Positions 22,854-33,588 of a stretch of DNA of 64,000 bases are shown here, piece by piece; the stretch's first letter is position 1; every line of letters starts with the position of its first letter. The DNA comes from Amphibalanus amphitrite (lineage: Eukaryota > Arthropoda > Thecostraca > Balanomorpha > Balanidae). The stretch covers positions 558,001-622,000 of the forward strand of contig NW_024881698.1 in assembly GCF_019059575.1 (NCBI RefSeq), in the 5' to 3' direction. The notes beneath the pieces were generated by a model. The model saw only the letters and a list, made by a program, of their open reading frames with translations. It had not been told where the DNA came from and did not search any database. A program made the position numbers and the translations under genes.

Positions 22854-24546
22854 TCTCTTTTGGACTCAGACGGGTGAGTCGGGAGAGCTCCATATTCAGC
22901 TCGTCGTGCCCGTCATCATCAATCTGCAGCTTTGTCTAAAACGGTTCCATGTGTGTTCCAAGAGCATCTGATAGTGTCGAGCCGCATGCATGTTGAAGGT
23001 GTCACCAAGCTTCAACTTTATAGGGCAATCACGAATTCATGCTTCTTTGATAGAAATGAATTTTCACTTGCAATGTAGTCCCAAGAAAATGCACTTCACA
23101 CAAAACAGGTTTACGAGGAGGCATTCGGTTGTCAGATCTTTTTTTTTGTAGGTACTGTTTTGTTCCTGCATCGTCTATCGTGTGGTCTCGCTTCGATCTT
23201 AGATTGTTTTCCTCAAATATCCAAGATATTTCACTTTCCTACAAAGGTGATTTTTGCCCTTTTTGATAAACCACAGCTGTTTATTTTCTTTCCCAGTCTT
23301 CATGACAAGCACAGTTCTGGATCATTTTTTATCGCTACCCAAACGCGCGTAACGACTAGGCTGAACCCACGCTGACTTTCCGTTATTCATAGGAATGGAT
23401 ATTTACTTGAAATAGATAAAAAATATACAATTTGAACTATAAATAAGACCAAAGAAACGATATCTATATTACTATTTGAGGAGGGCGTAGTTTCTGTCTA
23501 TTACGAAGGTCGCGACATGGTGCTACGTAGCGCGGGTTACAGATCACACCGTTGCACCTACCGCGCTGAAATTTGCGCAAGTTATAGAACAAGGATGGAC
23601 AACGTGCCTTTGATGGGTCTCAGCTCGATCGGGTCGATAGCAAGCGCGTGGCGCGTGCCCAAAAAGTGCAAATTCGCGTCATAGACTTTACATGTATAAA
23701 TCGGCTGGCAAAAACGGGCGAAAATGGCTAAATTTGCCCGACACGGGTCCGTTCCCCGTGCAATATCTCGGTAGCCGTGCGCCCGATCGGCACGGGGAAA
23801 ACAGCATCGTGTAGAGAATCGAACGGGCAATCGAATAGTGTGCGGTGTAGGGGTGGCACGCGCCACGTGCACACGTGAGGGCAATTTCATTTCAAAAAGT
23901 GCCATTTTAAACGGATTTTGGAATTTATATTAATTTCAGGTGATCGTCAGACGGAATGAGTTGAAACAGCGCCTATTAGCAATAAAAATGTACCGCCTCT
24001 CATGGAAAAATTGTGAACAGCTAATTGATCAAAAACAAGGTGGAAAAAATCGCTGAATTAAAATGGTATTTGTCCATAATGTGCCACTAAAAAGTTACAC
24101 GGGGTTTGCTGCTTAACCTGATACGTTTGACAATTGAAAATGCTATCATTAGAAAGAGCATTCAATTCTCTCCAAGATCCAATCATCACGTTTGCATGAC
24201 TAGCAACAGTATTCTTAAAAATATAAATGTTTCAAAACTCTGCAAAACGATTTTCAGCGAAAATTATCTACGCCTTTCATTTGTCTTAAAACTACGCACC
24301 TCAATTATAAAGCACATTTGACAGATTCTGAAGTGGAAAGCATGCTTATCAGACACGGGCACCTCGATGCGGTGGATATTTTTTCCACAAACCAAAACGT
24401 TTAGCCGTCAAAAAGCAATCGACCGAAATGGATAGATAACCCAACTGTCAACTGACACAAGAACAACCAAACACCCGCCGATCGTAAATACCCCCTTTTC
24501 GCGTTGCGGAGCACGCGGGTCACCCTAGTTTAGTCTATTCAACGCC
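22854..24546. other. no recognisable gene
   Basis: Moderately AT-rich sequence with scattered stops in all frames. The block 23,500-23,900 has wording typical of dispersed invertebrate repeats (CACGTGCACACGTG, CGGTAGCCGTGCGCCCGATCGG) but no partner in this window. A minus frame near 22,860-22,920 (DDDGHDELNMELSRLTRL) is short and unassigned. Confidence 0.5.
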
Positions 24547-24557
24547 AACAGTATTCT

Positions 24558-25936
24558 TTTTTTTTTCTTTTTTTTTTTTTTTTGAAAGTAAGGTTAATTT
24601 ATTTCTGAAGCTTACTGTTTTTTCAGGGTGTAGTTTTATGGCTAACAAATGTCACATTATTTACATTCACATAAACTGCATTACATATGGGATTCACACA
24701 TCCCCGGCTTAAAGCGATCAACTGCCTACGTGTAGAGCAGAACGCATACAAAATTCACACTTTACATGAGCATTGAGCAGGCCACGGTCCGCTCAAATCC
24801 TGGACCTGCTGTTGAGAGTCGGACACGCGCACGCTCCGGGACAGCACAGGGAAGAGGACCGCGAGCGTGTCATGCGCAGCTCCTCTCGACAGCCGTCCGC
24901 AGGGGTCAGTGGTGGTGGGTGGTCCGGTGGGTCAGCCACTGAGTCCAGCGGCGGCCCCGCAGCAGACTCGTCATCCGGTGCCTCGATTGACGGAGTGCTC
25001 ATGCTCGGGGTCAGCCTGGACGATGGCGTCGGTGACGGTCCCGTTCTGTTGGCCGCTGCTGGTTTAGCTGTGGCCAGCACGGAGGCAGCGTTGCCCCTTG
25101 CCACAGCGATTGAAACCCTTTGTGCCAGCCAGACTGTTTCTCGTTTGTCCCCGGTGCGGCACGTCAGCCGACGGCCAAGCTCCTTCATGAGACCTGTGGC
25201 CGCCGGACCCAGGACACCAGAAGTCTCAACCGCAAAAGGAATGAACACATATCTCTCACGGAGAGCGGCATAGCGGGCGCGCTTGCGTTCTTCTGCACAG
25301 CGGGCGGCGCTGCCGGGATTTAAGGCAGAGCTGATGACGGCAGTTGCTGAGAAGGTGTCACAGCAGGTGGCGTCCCATATAAGGCTCATTCCTCGGCTGA
25401 AAGGGAAGAGCGTTATCCCGTCAGGACGTCGACCGTCACCTCTGTCGAGGCCGGTGGGCTCCAAAACACTCTCGAGCCCTGTACTGCTGAGTGCCCGCCG
25501 CAGCACGTCATTGAGGTTAGCGTGACGCGCGTGGCGGCCAGCACTCTTGGTACAGGAGAGACCGTGGTGGCCCAGTCGGTCAACGGGGCGATGGCAGAGC
25601 TGACAGTTATGCGGTTCACATACCGACGCCCCGAGTCGCAGCGCCACTGCTACCCGCACAGTTTCATCATCCAGATGGAGTCCCACACTGGTGACGGGGA
25701 GTGCTTGCACCCAAGCGGCAGTGTGGGGCTCTGCAGCAGCCAGAAGACGCGCCCGGGCCACCTGGTTTGCCCCGTCCAGCAGGCGCTTCTGAGACATCTT
25801 ACAGAACGTCTCATCCCAAGCACGCTGTTTGCACTCTTCTGACTGGGGCACCTGACGAGCGGCTTCACCGAGCTTGGCGACAATATCGGCCCTGGCACGC
25901 TGGAGTGCTTGGGTCGGCTGGCGAGGCTCGGTGGCA
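24558..25936 (-). pseudogene. 5'-truncated LINE with restriction-like endonuclease C-terminus
   Basis: A 1.38-kb insert flanked by an 11-bp duplication AACAGTATTCT (24,547-24,557 and 25,937-25,947). A poly(A) tail on the minus strand (24,558-24,583) marks the 3' end. The frame is open from the truncation point to 24,793. It encodes a zinc-knuckle-like motif CQLCHRPVDRLGHHGLSC, then SAGRHARHANLNDVLRRAL, then RPDGITLFPF ... LIWDATCCDTFSA. The RPDG...WDAT pair fits a PD-(D/E)XK nuclease core. Arg/Gly/Pro-rich sequence follows. The 3' untranslated part is about 200 bp. This domain occurs at the C-terminus of many invertebrate LINE-like polyproteins. The RT itself is missing because of truncation during insertion. 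Clade uncertain. Confidence 0.75.
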
Positions 25937-26216
25937 AACAGTATTCTGATTTAAATGCCGTCGCAGCGCCAGAACACGGTAAAAATGATATAAAAATATC
26001 CGGTTTCACGTGATTTATCAATCTGCTGTGCTACTTCATCCAGTTTGACCAAATCTGTCAGGTGGTGACTTGGATTGTCACGTTCTCAACGTGACTCACA
26101 TGTACCTCTACAAAAACGATTTTAGCATAATCCGACTCAGAAATGTTCATAGATCATGTTTGATTATTTTCCCTTCTCTGATTTGCATACGACGGGAATA
26201 AAGTTAAATGCTTTAA

Positions 26217-26810
26217 CCCGGCGGCCGCTGGGCCTCCGCGCCACCCGCCGGCCGCTGGGGGGGGCATATAGTTGCCCCCCCTTTACTTCGGCGACGATAT
26301 CGTCGCAACGTGAGGAGACAGAGAAGCGAAACTTTGCACACATCTTTCTGAATACCTAGCCGAGGTTGTGTCCAAATTTGGTGTTGATCCCATTTGAAAT
26401 GACGTCACAGTGACGTCATAAGTGAAATTATAGTTTTGCGACTCTCATATTCCTCACGATACATCAGATATATGGGACCGAATATAAAGGACCGATTATT
26501 GGTCAGAAACTAGATGGAAGTGTAGTTAGATGTTTGAGGATGACAGCAGGTGGTGTCTAGTTCATTTACAGTCGAGTTTCATGCTCAGCGTCGTCAGAAA
26601 CGGTCCATATCGGAAAACGACAAAACTTTATGACGTCATTGTGACGTCATCTTAGGCGCTACAACCACCAAACTTTCCTCAAACATTGCCTAGGTATTCA
26701 TTTGAAGCTATGCCAAGTTTCACGTTCGTAGCTCATTAGGTTTCGGAGATATTTCACAAAACGTAAAGGGGGGGGCAACTTTATGCCCCCCCCCCCCCAG
26801 CGGCTCGTGG
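26217..26810. mobile_element. TTAA-flanked MITE, piggyBac-type ends
   Basis: 594 bp between TTAA sites (26,213-26,216 and 26,811-26,814). Ends are CCCGGCGGCCGCTGGG and the inverse of CCCACGAGCCGCTGGG (12 of 16 matching). Just inside both ends are G-tracts facing C-tracts (GGGGGGCATATAGTTGCCCCCC; GGGGGGCAACTTTATGCCCCCC) that would form hairpins. It carries two TGACGTCA...TGACGTCA palindromes (26,400-26,418 and 26,631-26,649). No transposase. Confidence 0.8.
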
Positions 26811-26986
26811 GTTAAGGGCAAGACGACTTTTTCAACTCATTTATAGGTAAATGACGTCACAGTGACGTCATCGGTTGCCCGAACATTGCAAAACTTCAGC
26901 TTTCAATTACGTCATGTGTTTTTAGCACAGGGACAAAATCTCAAAACAATATCTCAAATATCAACGACGTTACACTGCAATTCATT

Positions 26987-27179
26987 AAAAAGGTACCATT
27001 CTCCAAAAAAGATGAGCCACGCAGTTGCACGTGCTCTGGAAGTGGTGCAACATTAGTTAGAGGTGCGCACCGGTCAGATTCGGGTTCAGCGGTCATTTTT
27101 GTCCCAGAAACCACCCTTTGCTAAGCTCTACCCAATTTTGCGTTATTCGGCCCAAAATTGGGCCTCCTTCCCCTGACTA
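26987..27179. repeat. dispersed 190-bp repeat, copy 2 (inverted)
   Basis: Reverse-complement copy of 7760-7954, with a few substitutions and one short indel. No coding capacity. Confidence 0.85.
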
Positions 27180-28047
27180 TCTTTACAAGTTTAAAAATCA
27201 AGCGTTGGCATCGTGAGAAGCGTTGGGTGGCCGCTTTGCCCCACTCTCCCCTACCTATAGGCCTAAGTCAATGGGAGAAATTGAAAGTGACACCTTTTTT
27301 AGACGAATGTCATTATAAACACTCTAAAACACTGAAATACTAGTATCTTTGACACACTGAATATAAAAATGGCACCCATGACTCCTTTGTAGGTATGTCC
27401 CTGAGGTCATCTCAGGTCACCAATGGTATCTGTTTTTCGCGAATAACTTATGATAGAGGCATGCCAGTGCAATGAAAACACCTTAGTTGTGTTTGGCTCG
27501 ACGAAACGGATCGACTGATATGCAACCTGACCCTTACCGGTCAGGTCATGACCTTGACCTGAGGTCAAATTTTCAAATTGAGCTTTCAAGGTCAACTGAT
27601 AGTTCATTCGACGCGTCTTGACGAGAGGAACACGATGCTGGTAAAAGAAAGTTCGTGCAAGGTTTGAGTCAAAAGTTATTGCAGAAAAACGGTTTCCGAA
27701 AAAGTCGGCTATTTTGGCAGTTTTTTGCCCCCTGGGCCTGCAGGCAAAACCGTTGAAGGTGGGTGAAATCTGAGAGAATTGCTCAGAAAGAACGTTAATA
27801 GGGCTATCAAATGCGCTTTTCCGCGGCGCTGTAGCTTTATTAGTTTCCTAGCTGTGCGTCGATTTGTTGAAAATTGTCAACATCTAACCTACAAATCGGC
27901 GAATTTTGGCCATCAATGACCTCTGGTGACCTGACCTTTGACCTGACTAAAACAGTGACCGATTTTATTTCTTCCTTATTTTTGACGCTCTTTCGAACGC
28001 CGCCTTTTCCGTAACGCTATACCTACGTGGCCCAGGAGCCGAGTTAG
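27180..28047. other. non-coding repeat-like sequence, AGGTCA-rich
   Basis: No gene. Contains clusters of TGACCT/AGGTCA half-sites (27,400-27,420; 27,528-27,590; 27,920-27,960). The text at 27,790-27,960 (GCTATCAAATGCGC...GCGCTGTAGCT...GTGCG...GATTTG) recurs in diverged form at 36,435-36,550, so both belong to one dispersed element family. Confidence 0.5.
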
Positions 28048-28124
28048 AAGGGGGTGTTCGTAAATAATCAGACATGATTCAGTTTTATTCACGATCGATG
28101 GCAACACAAGTCAAATTCCTAAAA

Positions 28125-28160
28125 CCAGACGTTTCGGCCACAGGGTGCCTTCGTCAGTGG
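28125..28160 (-). ncRNA. hammerhead-ribozyme-like motif, left copy
   Basis: On the minus strand, in order: CCA, the core box CTGACGA, a short stem-loop closed by GGC/GCC, GAAAC, GTC, then TGG, which pairs with the opening CCA. Core boxes CUGANGA and GAAA and the GUC cleavage triplet are all present. Helix III is only the self-complementary ACGU with no loop, as in minimal dimer-type hammerheads reported from Penelope-like elements. There is an unpaired A at the base of helix II. Confidence 0.65.
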
Positions 28161-28455
28161 ACACTAGTGATTAAATTAAAAACACATAGTATCAAAAACA
28201 ATCGGTATAAATCGTTCGAAGTCGACACATCGGGCACAGGTTTCGAAATGCATTCTTTGGTTCAACATTAAAAACCTAAATTGAGAACGGCATTCATCAC
28301 GCTATTGTTCTTGTCGCGTTCTTTTGATATGCTGAAAATTAAATTATATAATGAATGTACCTACAGGTCACAATGTAAATGTCGGAACGTTTGATTCGCT
28401 CGCCTTTTCTCAGAGTCTTTCAAAGTTCGCCAATCACCTTTCGTTTAGAAATCGT

Positions 28456-29107
28456 TTACGTTTTGTTTCCTAGTGCCATCATTGCAGCCGCTTTTGCCCA
28501 GGTAAAGAATCCAGGTTTTTCGTTCACTGTATCTTGGAAACAGATGTGAGCTGCTTCCAGAGCTTTTCTCACCGATTTTGACATGCCTTTTTCAATGACA
28601 TGAGCACTGTTCCAGTTTGGTAAATGTTGACATTTTTTGATATGAAGGACGAGTGCGTTCGATCTATTGTGGTTCCGGACATCGCGTTTGTGTTCTTTCA
28701 GTCGTGTGTCGAGTCCTCTTCCAGTTTCTCCTATGTACGATTTGTTGCATGGGCCCGAGCAAGGAATTTTGTATACCACACTGTTACTATCTTTCTTTTC
28801 AGGCTTCGGCTGAGTCAGATTTTCCACTTTTCTTCCGGAAACTATCGTTACATTCGATCCATTTGATCGAATTGTTGTCGTGAAATCGAGTCGGCATGTG
28901 TTGAGTTCGGTATCGATATATATCGGCCACGTTTCTTCTCTTCTTGTCTTCGTTTTCGTTTCTCTTCGGCGCTTCTCCTTCTGATTTCTTCCGCTTTCTG
29001 TTTCATTCTTAGTAGGAACCCTTTTGGATAGTGAAGCCGGTCGAACGTATCGAAAATGTGCTTCATGGTTCGTCTTCTAAGAACTCCTCGCTACATATTC
29101 TAAATGC
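28456..29107 (-). pseudogene. Penelope-like GIY-YIG endonuclease, left (minus) copy
   Basis: Same C-terminal protein as the plus-strand copy at 29,108-29,914 but broken: the linker part (ELKHIFDTFDRLHYPKGFLL) and the GIY-YIG part (VVYKIPCSGPCNKSYIGETG) are in two frames, with a break near 28,830-28,860. A Lys for Glu change (LHIKKC against LHIEKC) is another difference. It is truncated at 29,107 before the RT domain. Confidence 0.85.
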
Positions 29108-29914
29108 AAAAAAATATCATTCTTAGACACCCTTATCATGAGATGTGGACAGAAAGCAAAATTCACGGTTTATCGTAAGGTTACAAACAAAGAAGATTAT
29201 GTCCATTTTTTATCAGCTCACAACGAACGAGTGAAAAGTGGGATCGTTATCGGATTTTTCTTACGAGCATTTAGAATATGTAGCGAGGAGTTCTTAGAAG
29301 ACGAACTGAAGCACATTTTCGATACGTTCGACCGGCTTCACTATCCAAAAGGGTTCCTACTAAGAATGAAACAGAAAGCGGAAGAAATCAGAAGGAGAAG
29401 CGCCGAAGAGAAACGAAAACGAAGACAAGAAGAGAAGAAACGTGGCCGATATATATCGATACCGAACTCAACACATGCCGACTCGATTTCACGACAACTT
29501 CGATCAAATGGATCGAATGTAACGATAGTTTCCGGAAGAAAAGTGGAAAATCTGACTCAGCCGAAGCCTGAAAAGAAAGATAGTAACAGTGTGGTATACA
29601 AAATTCCTTGCTCGGGCCCATGCAACAAATCGTACATAGGAGAAACTGGAAGAGGACTCGACACACGACTGAAAGAACACAAACGCGATGTCCGGAACCA
29701 CAATAGATCGAACGCACTCGTCCTTCATATCGAAAAATGTCAACATTTACCAAACTGGAACAGTGCTCATGTCATTGAAAAAGGCATGTCAAAATCGGTG
29801 AGAAAAGCTCTGGAAGCAGCTCACATCTGTTTCCAAGATACAGTGAACGAAAAACCTGGATTCTTTACCTGGGCAAAAGCGGCTGCAATGATGGCACTAG
29901 GAAACAAAACGTAA
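29108..29914 (+). CDS. Penelope-like polyprotein C-terminus: RT end, linker, GIY-YIG endonuclease
   Basis: 5'-truncated frame; the ATG at 29,138 is internal. It opens with SFLDTLIMR and YRKVTNKEDYVHFLSAHNER, matching the end of the RT domain, then the linker RAFRICSEEFLEDELKHIF. A basic, nuclear-signal-like run (EEKRKRRQEEKKRG) follows, then GIY-YIG: VVYKIPCSG ... SYIGETGRGLDTRLKEH (residues about 150-180 of the ATG frame). The nuclease nicks target DNA to prime reverse transcription. Without the RT the copy cannot move by itself. Confidence 0.9.
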   Translation, partial: KKISFLDTLIMRCGQKAKFTVYRKVTNKEDYVHFLSAHNERVKSGIVIGFFLRAFRICSEEFLEDELKHIFDTFDRLHYPKGFLLRMKQKAEEIRRRSAEEKRKRRQEEKKRGRYISIPNSTHADSISRQLRSNGSNVTIVSGRKVENLTQPKPEKKDSNSVVYKIPCSGPCNKSYIGETGRGLDTRLKEHKRDVRNHNRSNALVLHIEKCQHLPNWNSAHVIEKGMSKSVRKALEAAHICFQDTVNEKPGFFTWAKAAAMMALGNKT

Positions 29915-30209
29915 ACGATTTCTAAACGAAAGGTGATTGGCGAACTTTGAAAGACTCTGAGAAAAGGCGAGCGAATCAAACGTTCCGACATTTACATTGT
30001 GACCTGTAGGTACATTCATTATATAATTTAATTTTCAGCATATCAAAAGAACGCGACAAGAACAATAGCGTGATGAATGCCGTTCTCAATTTAGGTTTTT
30101 AATGTTGAACCAAAGAATGCATTTCGAAACCTGTGCCCGATGTGTCGACTTCGAACGATTTATACCGATTGTTTTTGATACTATGTTTTTTTAATTTAAT
30201 CACTAGTGT

Positions 30210-30245
30210 CCACTGACGAAGGCACCCTGTGGCCGAAACGTCTGG
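30210..30245 (+). ncRNA. hammerhead-ribozyme-like motif, right copy
   Basis: Same 36-base motif as 28,125-28,160 in opposite orientation: CCA (30,210-30,212), CTGACGA (30,213-30,219), GGC...GCC hairpin (30,221-30,234), GAAAC (30,235-30,239), GTC (30,240-30,242, allowing for the shared G), TGG (30,243-30,245). It lies about 45 bp from the 3' end of the element. Self-cleavage is inferred, not shown. Confidence 0.65.
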
Positions 30246-30302
30246 TTTTAGGAATTTGACTTGTGTTGCCATCGATCGTGAATAAAACTGAAGGGGGTGT
30301 TC

Positions 30303-30794
30303 AAACCCCCCCTCCCAGCAGGGCGTCGAAATCTAGGACCCCCAGCCGGGCGCGGGTTAACCCGGCACCGCCTGGGCTATTTCCGTACCCACGACAGCCT
30401 TGGGGGGGGGTCGGATCCGACCCCCCCTGTTATCTCGAGAACCAATGGTCGCATCGAGCCCCGCGAGGCGGCGTTAGAAAGGTCTCTACGAGACCTTCCC
30501 AAAGCACTCTTAAGATTTTAAGATTGAGGTCAACTTTCGGGTCAAGGTCAGTTCAAAGGTCAAATTCTGGGGTTTTGCATGATTAGGCTTACGGACAGCG
30601 GAATCGATAGCTGCTGCTCGAAACTCACCAAAAATGACCTCAAAGACCAAGCGAAGGTACCATGTGCGTATAGGGGTCATACTAAGTACGGGTCAAGGTC
30701 AGGTCAGGTCACGAAAGGTCACGGTTTTCACTTTCTACTACATGGGCGTACAACACATTCTTTATGGCTTATTTTTTCACGCCGAATCCGATGG
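30303..30794. other. non-coding, G/C-tract repeat ends and AGGTCA sites
   Basis: No gene. Facing C-tracts and G-tracts with a central GGGTTAACCC (30,353-30,362) look like abutting ends of TTAA-type elements seen elsewhere in the window. The sequence 30,540-30,725 has several AGGTCA half-sites. Confidence 0.4.
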
Positions 30795-30814
30795 TATTAT
30801 TATTATTATTATTA
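30795..30814. repeat. (ATT)n 3' tail of the LINE
   Basis: Six units of TAT/ATT directly after the 3' untranslated region of the LINE (minus-strand sense AAT repeats). Short microsatellite tails instead of poly(A) are usual for CR1/L2-type elements. Confidence 0.75.
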
Positions 30815-32971
30815 TATCGTTTATTCCACTAACCACGATCATCGGGTGGGCGTTACAGTGGAACATTGCCAATTCCAACACGTCTGTTCATGCGGTTAAC
30901 AGTGAAGGTTGGTACATATAACGGTACACTACAGGGTACATACAAGTACATTCGCACACATTGGGTGAAACGTGGCCATCAGTTGTCAGTGTTTGCTTTT
31001 GCTAGGAGGTACTTTTTCAGTTCAAATTTTGAGGCATTCCTCATTCTAGTGGGCAAACTATTCCACAATTTAGAGCCATGATATGACAGTGAATATTTCA
31101 TAAAATCTGTTCGCGGAGCAACCAGATCTAGGTTCTCCGACTGTCTTGTCTCACGGTCAGATCTTCTAGTTATAAAGAGCGAGGATATCAAAGGTGTTGT
31201 AATCTCCGGAAAAAGCAGACACTGACGAATTATATTCAATGCAGCAATGTCATGTTCGAAGGCTAAGTCTCTTCGCCATGCCACATTCGCACTCTCACGA
31301 CCCGTGATACGCCGAGCAAATTTTACAATTTTAGATATCCTTTTCCCCTGTGTCAAGCCACAATTCCCCCATACAGAAACACAGAAACGGATATGTGGAA
31401 GAACTAACGAATTAACAAGCAGTGCAATAGTTTTCAAGGGCATAATGTGACGCAAGTGACTCAGGCGTATCAGCATGCCAATGCATTTGCCAACGACAGT
31501 GTCGATATGGCTACTCCACGTAAGACAGCTGTCTAAAGTAACGCCCAAACTAATTAGAGACGGCTTAACTTGTACCACAGTATCAAATACATGTACACTC
31601 TTCAAATTAATCTTTTTCAAAACACATCTAGTGCCAAAAACAGTGACTTGTGATTTGGCAGCATTTACAGAAAGGCGGTTCCGGGAGAACCACACCCCAA
31701 GCCTTTGAAGAAGGGTCTGAAGGCGACCTATCACAGTATCTAGTTCGTTTGGTGGTCCCGAAACCATCACCTGAGTGTCATCGGCGTATTGAATTATTGA
31801 TCCTGATTCAGACGCAACGGTGGGTAAATCATTCATGTACAAGTTAAACAACATCGGACCCAACACACTTCCCTGTGGAACACCTGAGAGCACATCACCC
31901 TTCGCATCATTACAACCCCTCACATACTGGCGCCTACCAGAAAGATAGCTTTTGAACCATGGGTGTTCAATGCCATAGTGTGAGAGTTTCGCTAGCAATA
32001 TACGATGATCTACACAATCAAACGCCTTGCTCAGATCTAGCGATACCAGAATGCAAATGTTTCCCTTATCAATAGAAGCCCTGATGGATTCCGTCAATGC
32101 AATCAGGGCATGTTCAACGGAATAGCGTGGTCGGAAACCAAACTGATTTTCTGACAACACATCGCAGTCATCTAGGTACGTACTTAGCTGAAGAGAGACA
32201 AGTCTCTCGAGAATTTTGGAAGCGACGCTTAAAAGGGATATAGGTCTAAAGCTAGACGCCTCCTTTGGGTCACCTTTTCCCTTGTAAATGGGAACTACTT
32301 CAGCTATTTTCCAACAGGATGGCAAAGTACCGCTGGTGATGGATGAGTTAAACACTCGTAGAAGCGATCCAAGAAGCCTGGAAGAGAAAGACTTGAATAA
32401 AAAAGCAGGGAGTCTATCTGGCCCACATGACGTGTGTGATTTTAAGGATCTAATAACTAAGCGTAATTCGTCCAATGTTGCTGGGCGAAGGTCGAATCTA
32501 GTTGATAATACTCTTGGGGGACCAAAAAACACCTCATCTGTACATGCACTGATATTTACTTTGCTAGCGAGGTTTCCACCTACTGAGCAGAAGAAATCAT
32601 TGAATGAACGTGCCGTGCTTTCGTCCAATGACTGGGCGACTTTAGATTTGCCAAGCGTTGCATTTATTAAATTCCAGGTGTCTCTGCTGGACCTATGCGA
32701 TCTGATACTAGACTCAAATTTTGCTCGTCGTTCAAAGCAAATGACTTTTTTAACCTGACGGCGCATATCCTTATAGAGGGTGATATCGGACTGAGCGTTG
32801 GTGCGTCTCGAAACACGTAACTGGGCCGTCGTTAGGCGGATAAGTTGCCTGGCGGCAGCTGAAATTCCAAATCCGGATTTGTGCTTAAGTGAGACAGTTA
32901 CAAACGGAGCATGACGATCAATGACTGGAATGACTGCTTCTGTCCAGCATTTCCAACCCTCGCCGGGATCA

Positions 32972-33588
32972 AGGCCCTATATACCAGGTAGGGTCGTCCG
33001 GCGATTCTACCTGATCGTGACGTCAGCTCGTGACGTCATCTGGGGGCAAGTCTTGAAGTCCCGTTTAAGTCCTATGCAAATGGGCGATTTTTGAAGCGCT
33101 ATAGAACAAACTCTGCTACAGCTAGCACAAAACTAAGTGCATCATCGGAAAGCCGAGACATTTTTCTTCGAATTATCTAAGAAGCATTTTTCACTAAACC
33201 CATTAGTTTTTTCCAAAAATGCGTAAAAAGCCCCCATGCCTCCGCAGCCTCCCTTCCGCCGGCCGCCACGCCGCCGCGGTGGTGTAGTGGTTAGGATGCT
33301 TGCGCCGTAATCCAAAGATCGTGTGTTCGAATCTAGGCGCGGGTCGTACTTAAATCGAAATTGCAAGCAGAATATGTGTTGTTTCTTGATAAATGACTTA
33401 TATTACAGCTAACCGTTCATAAAGCTATCGATAACAATTGACTGAAACACAAAATATAGAATACATTCTAATAAAACAAATTCAAATATGGCGGCCGTTG
33501 CGCCAGGCTCCGCCCCCGACTCCGCCCCTTCGTGTGACGTCATCTGTGCACTTGGACACACAGGGAGATAGGGGACGACATGGGCCTG
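32972..33588. mobile_element. 617-bp insert in the LINE, 10-bp target duplication
   Basis: Flanked by GCCGGGATCA at 32,962-32,971 and 33,589-33,598. The ends begin AGGCCC on the left and (inverted) CAGGCCC on the right, so short terminal inverted repeats are possible and a Mutator-type MITE is one reading. It also holds a tRNA-like pol III promoter in its middle, so a SINE has either inserted in it or forms part of it. Removal restores the LINE reading frame exactly. No coding capacity. Confidence 0.85.
33273..33350 (+). repeat. tRNA-derived sequence with A and B boxes
   Basis: TGGTGTAGTGGTTAGGATG fits an A box and D-arm like that of tRNA-Asp/Glu, and GTGTTCGAATCTAG, 40 bases on, fits a B box. 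The acceptor, anticodon and T stems do not pair well, so this is a tRNA-related SINE head or relic, not a working tRNA gene. Confidence 0.6.

Larger units (their letters stand above)
28060..30290 (+). mobile_element. Penelope-like element, inverted double copy
   Basis: 2,231 bp flanked by a 12-bp target duplication AAGGGGGTGTTC (28,048-28,059 and 30,291-30,302). It consists of two 5'-truncated copies head to head: the left arm (28,079-29,107, minus) and the right arm (29,268-30,290, plus) are near-identical inverted repeats around a 160-bp centre (29,108-29,267) that belongs to the longer, plus-strand copy. Partial inverted copies of this kind are a hallmark of Penelope-like elements. Both copies encode the GIY-YIG endonuclease end, and both terminal regions carry a hammerhead-like motif. 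Confidence 0.9.

Noticed and set aside
24773..25273. Plus-strand frame of 166 codons over the LINE tail
   Set aside because: Antisense shadow of the minus-strand nuclease frame, which has recognisable motifs and a poly(A) tail.
28060..30290. Assembly artefact (false palindrome)
   Set aside because: The arms differ at several bases and there is a 12-bp target duplication, as expected for a real Penelope-type insertion; long reads would settle it.
33274..33350. Functional tRNA gene
   Set aside because: A and B boxes are good, but the acceptor, anticodon and T stems do not pair, so it is a tRNA-derived repeat.
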